Source: Liolophura sinensis (Eukaryota; Mollusca; Polyplacophora; Chitonida; Chitonidae). Taken from it: a stretch of DNA of 64,000 nt. The stretch covers positions 45,916,521-45,980,520 of the forward strand of contig NC_088302.1 in the NCBI RefSeq assembly GCF_032854445.1, in the 5' to 3' direction. This document shows, in pieces, positions 60,406-64,000 of the stretch; position 1 is the stretch's first letter; every line of letters starts with the position of its first letter. The position numbers and the translations under genes are program-made. The notes under the pieces are model-generated. The model was not told the DNA's origin and ran no database searches. It saw only the letters and a list, made by a program, of their open reading frames with translations.

Positions 60406-63400
60406 ATGGCAGGGCGAGATATTTCCAGAACTATGCACGATCTTGACACAGATCTCGAAGACTTCAGCTTGGAGACATCCGTCCCAACAGATTTGACGAT
60501 GTCGCCCGATAACAGCGAAACTGGCCTAGGTGGAAACGATCGAAGATCTAAAATAACTAAACAATTAATTGAACGAAAACAGATATTGCACGATCTGCAA
60601 CTTGTGAAAATAGAACTTTCGCAAAAGAATCTGATTGTTGAAAACATGAAAGCTGAGCATCTTCAAAAAACAGAGGATGTGGAAGAAAGATTGAATGATG
60701 CCATTCACCAAAAGCAGATTTTACAAGCACGTTTAGAATCCCAGTTACAAATTCAGCAGGAAGATTCGAGACGTCGTCATGATTCTGTGAAAAAGGAGCT
60801 GGAGGAAGTGTCAAAACGACAGCATCAGCTGGAGTCCACTAATTTGATGCTGCGAGAAAAGGCTGGAGATGTCCGCAAAAGCTTGAAGGATTTAGAATTA
60901 AGTGAAGAACGATACTTTGAACTTCGAAGTTTAAGTGAAGATGAAATATCTTTGAGAGATTATGTTGCTGTAAGTCATTTAGTTGTAGATGCTTATAATG
61001 CATGTATGCCAAGGTGTATGTGAATTAATAATGCTTACAGTGGCTGAAATGGACGTACAATATATACTTCATTGCATTTACTGGTATTGTTAATAATCAT
61101 GGTTGATGGCATTCCAAGTATAAATTCTGTAGTCCTATTTAAACGTAGGAAGGTGATATTTCACCAGTGGCTGGCTACCTAGTACTGTTTCACTTGTGCC
61201 ATCAGCTTACACTGGTCCCCATAATATCGGATTAGCAGCTGTGCGATCATGGACTGTTGCCCCTATCTTTCTTATAGCGCTACCATAACAGATCACCAGA
61301 TCCACAATGATTAAATTCCTTTACCTGACCACTGGTCAGGAACACTATAACTCTGGGAGATGATAACCTGAACTGGTTGAATTCATATCGCTGTTCACTA
61401 ATGGTCATCAATGATTCTGTTCAGTCCCCTGCAGTGTTGCAATCAGAATGAGGTCGAAACTAGATATACACTTTCATGTCAGTACAAATTTAGTTATCCT
61501 TTGGAGATCGTTATCCTTTATCTTGCATGGTAAGGCAAACTAATGTTTGTTCTCGCAGTGCTAATCTTTTCAGACACCACTCTCCAGAGCAACTGGATAC
61601 AGCAAATATTTGACCACTTTAGCTAGTTAATGTGTAGGTATGAATACAACTTAATTCCTGACATGCATTCTGGGTGTTAATCATGTGTGTGAATTTCTTG
61701 TGATTTTTCACACAGATTCGGCTGTATGAAGCTGTGAAACCCTTACAAACGGAAATTGACACGCTCAAGATTAGATGTAGAAATGCAGAACATGAAGATA
61801 AAACTTCCAAGTCTCAGCTTCTGTCTTGTCAAGAGGTAAGTTATATTTTAAGTGCCATTTTAGCCATCTGTTTATATTTTGTTACCTAAAATCAGTGGGT
61901 AAGGTAAAGGTAAATGTGTATGAGGTACATGTACATGCATGTTAATGGTTGTTTTTTAGAACTCTGTAAGTGGCTCTATCTGTCACTCAGTTGGTCTGTC
62001 AGTCAGTCAGTCAGTCAGTCAGAATCTTGACATGCTGTCTAAAATGGGCTCACAATCTTTTTGTGGGATGTTGTAGCTATTTTGAATTTGCGGTTGTTAT
62101 TACTAACATTAGCATGCTCACAGTAAGCATTGTACGCATGGATATATACATATGTATGTATTATTTGGTATTTATCATTAATTTTTTGGTATTTAACATG
62201 CTCCTGGTATATCCACATTGTGCTGTACGTGTACTGTATTTTTTATACAGGCTTTAGACGAAGAGAGACGCCAGCATGGAGATCTTAGAGTGAAGTTCCA
62301 GAAACTGAATATGGAGTTTGCCGACACAAAGCAGTCGGTGAAGACTGGAGATTACAAAGTTGAAAATTTTGATCGTGTGAAAGAGTGAGTATCCATATTT
62401 TCTCTTAGTTGCTGGCATCTTCAATTGTGGCATTGCGCTATCTCCCTTGAATTGTAGTTATCATCACTGATAGTCACTAGCAAAGCAAATCTCTATTAAA
62501 GCTGCATTTTGAGGTGTTAATGATCCTGGTACTACCTGTGTTTCAACACTAGATTGGCATATACGTCTTTGCCATACGTTTCTCTATAATATGGTCTGAT
62601 GAAGTTATATCTGTGGCGGATTCTACAAGGCCATTTCAGATTTAAGTCAGAATTTAAAACCTCTTCAGAGTGCTTAGTTTTTGGTTCTAAAAGTTGAAAT
62701 TTGGACACTTTTGTGATAAGATAAAACTGATGAGGTGGAAACAATGTTAATTTCTAAAGCAGAATAATAAGCTTTGAGACTTCAAATTTTGACTTATGTC
62801 AGAAATGGCCCTGTGGAATCATGCCCAGATACCTTAGTAGTGGTGTTTAGAAGATCTGTTTGGCTTTTCCATAGCCACTGTGACAGATATTCAGTGCTGT
62901 CAGTACCGTGTTACCAACTAGAAATACCAAGCTGTGTATGATGTCTGCTTTTGTTACATTGGCATCTGGAATACCGGTAAATTATATTATGACAATAGAT
63001 ATTAATTCAGCATGAATGCTACTACCTGAAAACAATCAGTATGGCCTGGCAATGAAGACCTCTGAGCTGAAAGTCATATTTGGCTGAGGCTTTATTGTCC
63101 ACTCAAGTAATGATATATACATGAAGTAATAATTTTATTTTCCTGATTGAAATTTGATTTGTTTCAGTGAAAGAGAGAAGGTTGAACACGATTACATGGA
63201 CGTCCAGAGGCAGTTGTCAATCTTACAGGGCTCTCACAACAATCTGCTGAAGGAGCGAGACGACCTGAGTAGGGATGTAAGTCCTCTGCTTGATTCTTGA
63301 CTAAATCTCTCACATGGTAACAGGATATGGATGCAGAAATTCCAGTGGTAATTTTAATATGAAGACTACTGTAATTTAAACTATTGATTAATGCAACCAT

Positions 63401-64000
63401 AAGGATAGAAAATGGATTCTTGGGTTCCAGTACTCAGATGTTAAATATTTACTGTGTAGATGTCATATTGTGTTGGCTGCTTGCACAAAACACTCATTGG
63501 TTAAGTTGACTGTTGCTACCATTTTGACACATGTTAAAGACATATTTTACCTTGGTACACCTACCATAATTCTTGTAGAATTTTGGACACTCCATAAACT
63601 CAGACAGTAGTCGTCGCCACGTTTTTATATTTTTGCATTGCCTCGTGAACCACAATATCAGTATACACTATACCACAAGTTGTACCTCTGACATCCTGAA
63701 CTATATCTAGTGCTATCTTTCCTACTTTCAGTTAGCATCAGCTCGTCAGTCCATTGCGTTGCTTTGTGAATCGCAATATCAGTATACACTATACCACAAG
63801 TTATACCCGTGACATCCTGAACTATATCTAGTGTTATCTTTCCTACTTTCAGTTAGCATCAGCACGTCATTCCATTGCGTTGCTTTGTGAATCGCAATAT
63901 CAGTATACACTATACCACAAGTTATACCTCTGACATCCTGAACTATATCTAGTGTTATCTTTCCTTCTTTCAGTTAGCATCAGCACGTCAGTCCATTGGG
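60406..64000 (+). CDS. PIBF1: Progesterone-induced-blocking factor 1 / CEP90 (3' part beyond the window)
   Basis: PIBF1/CEP90 is a coiled-coil protein of centriolar satellites and distal centrioles, needed for spindle integrity and cilium formation. Exons: 60406-60969, 61716-61835, 62251-62384, 63168-63276, and a fifth beginning near 63974 that runs off the edge. The N-terminus matches human PIBF1 closely: SLETSVPTD (human SLETTVPTD), KQLIERKQILHDLQLVKIEL (human [20 protein letters not shown]), LNDAIHQKQIL, LREKAGDVRKSL and YEAVKPLQTEI. About 318 of an expected 750 or so residues are visible, nearly all predicted coiled coil. The start is the first ATG that gives the conserved N-terminus. The acceptor of the fifth exon is present in three tandem copies, and the last is taken as the real one. 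Confidence 0.95.
61998..62021. repeat. CAGT microsatellite
   Basis: Six tandem copies of CAGT in a PIBF1 intron. Confidence 0.9.
63633..64000 (+). repeat. 121-bp tandem repeat carrying a PIBF1 splice acceptor and exon start
   Basis: The phrase cctactttcag|TTAGCATCAGC(T/A)CGTCA recurs at 63731, 63852 and 63973, a strict 121-bp period. The intron part (atatcagtatacactatacc, gacatcctgaactatatcta) is repeated with it. A more diverged leading copy starts near 63633. Each unit carries a branch/polypyrimidine region, an AG and the first coding bases (L-A-S-A-R-Q/H-S-I). Confidence 0.92.

Noticed and set aside
61998-62021. CAGT run considered as a CRISPR-like or regulatory array
   Set aside because: It is a plain tetranucleotide microsatellite in an intron.

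Overview
The window is animal nuclear DNA. It holds intron-rich genes with GT/AG introns, vertebrate-like orthologues, many tRNA-derived SINE copies that share a 3' core, AT-rich introns and scattered acatgtacatgta-type microsatellite sequence. The gene set and the SINE type suggest a lophotrochozoan, most likely a mollusc. No species can be named from the sequence alone.

Layout. Positions 1-10239 hold no confident gene and are probably the first intron or upstream part of the next gene. Positions 10240-23207 (+) encode a copper-transporting P1B-ATPase (ATP7A/B orthologue) in 20 visible exons that splice in phase; only its first coding exon is missing. Its 3' UTR probably ends near an AATAAA at 24498. 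Positions 24504-31176 are non-coding and lie between two convergent genes. Positions 31177-42162 (-) encode FBXW7, the substrate receptor of an SCF ubiquitin ligase, in 12 exons (about 800 aa). Its N-terminus unexpectedly begins with a helix-hairpin-helix pair. A separate zinc-finger-like first exon with a YY1-type start lies inside one FBXW7 intron. Positions 42163-50258 are non-coding apart from a possible promoter near 47680. Positions 50259-57522 (+) encode a 382-aa single-RRM protein I cannot name. From 60406 (+) PIBF1/CEP90, a centriolar-satellite coiled-coil protein, runs off the right edge.

The genes do not form a pathway: copper export, protein turnover, an RNA-binding protein and a ciliary/centrosomal protein sit side by side as in ordinary animal gene order.

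The most interesting structure is not a gene. Four tandem arrays each include or abut a coding exon edge: a splice acceptor and a splice donor in ATP7, a splice acceptor in PIBF1, and the terminal codons of the RRM gene. Each array appears to have grown from the exon boundary, so cryptic copies of splice sites lie next to the real one. One array also carries a small TA-target inverted-repeat transposon inserted within a repeat unit. The second notable point is the in-frame HhH-FBXW7 fusion.
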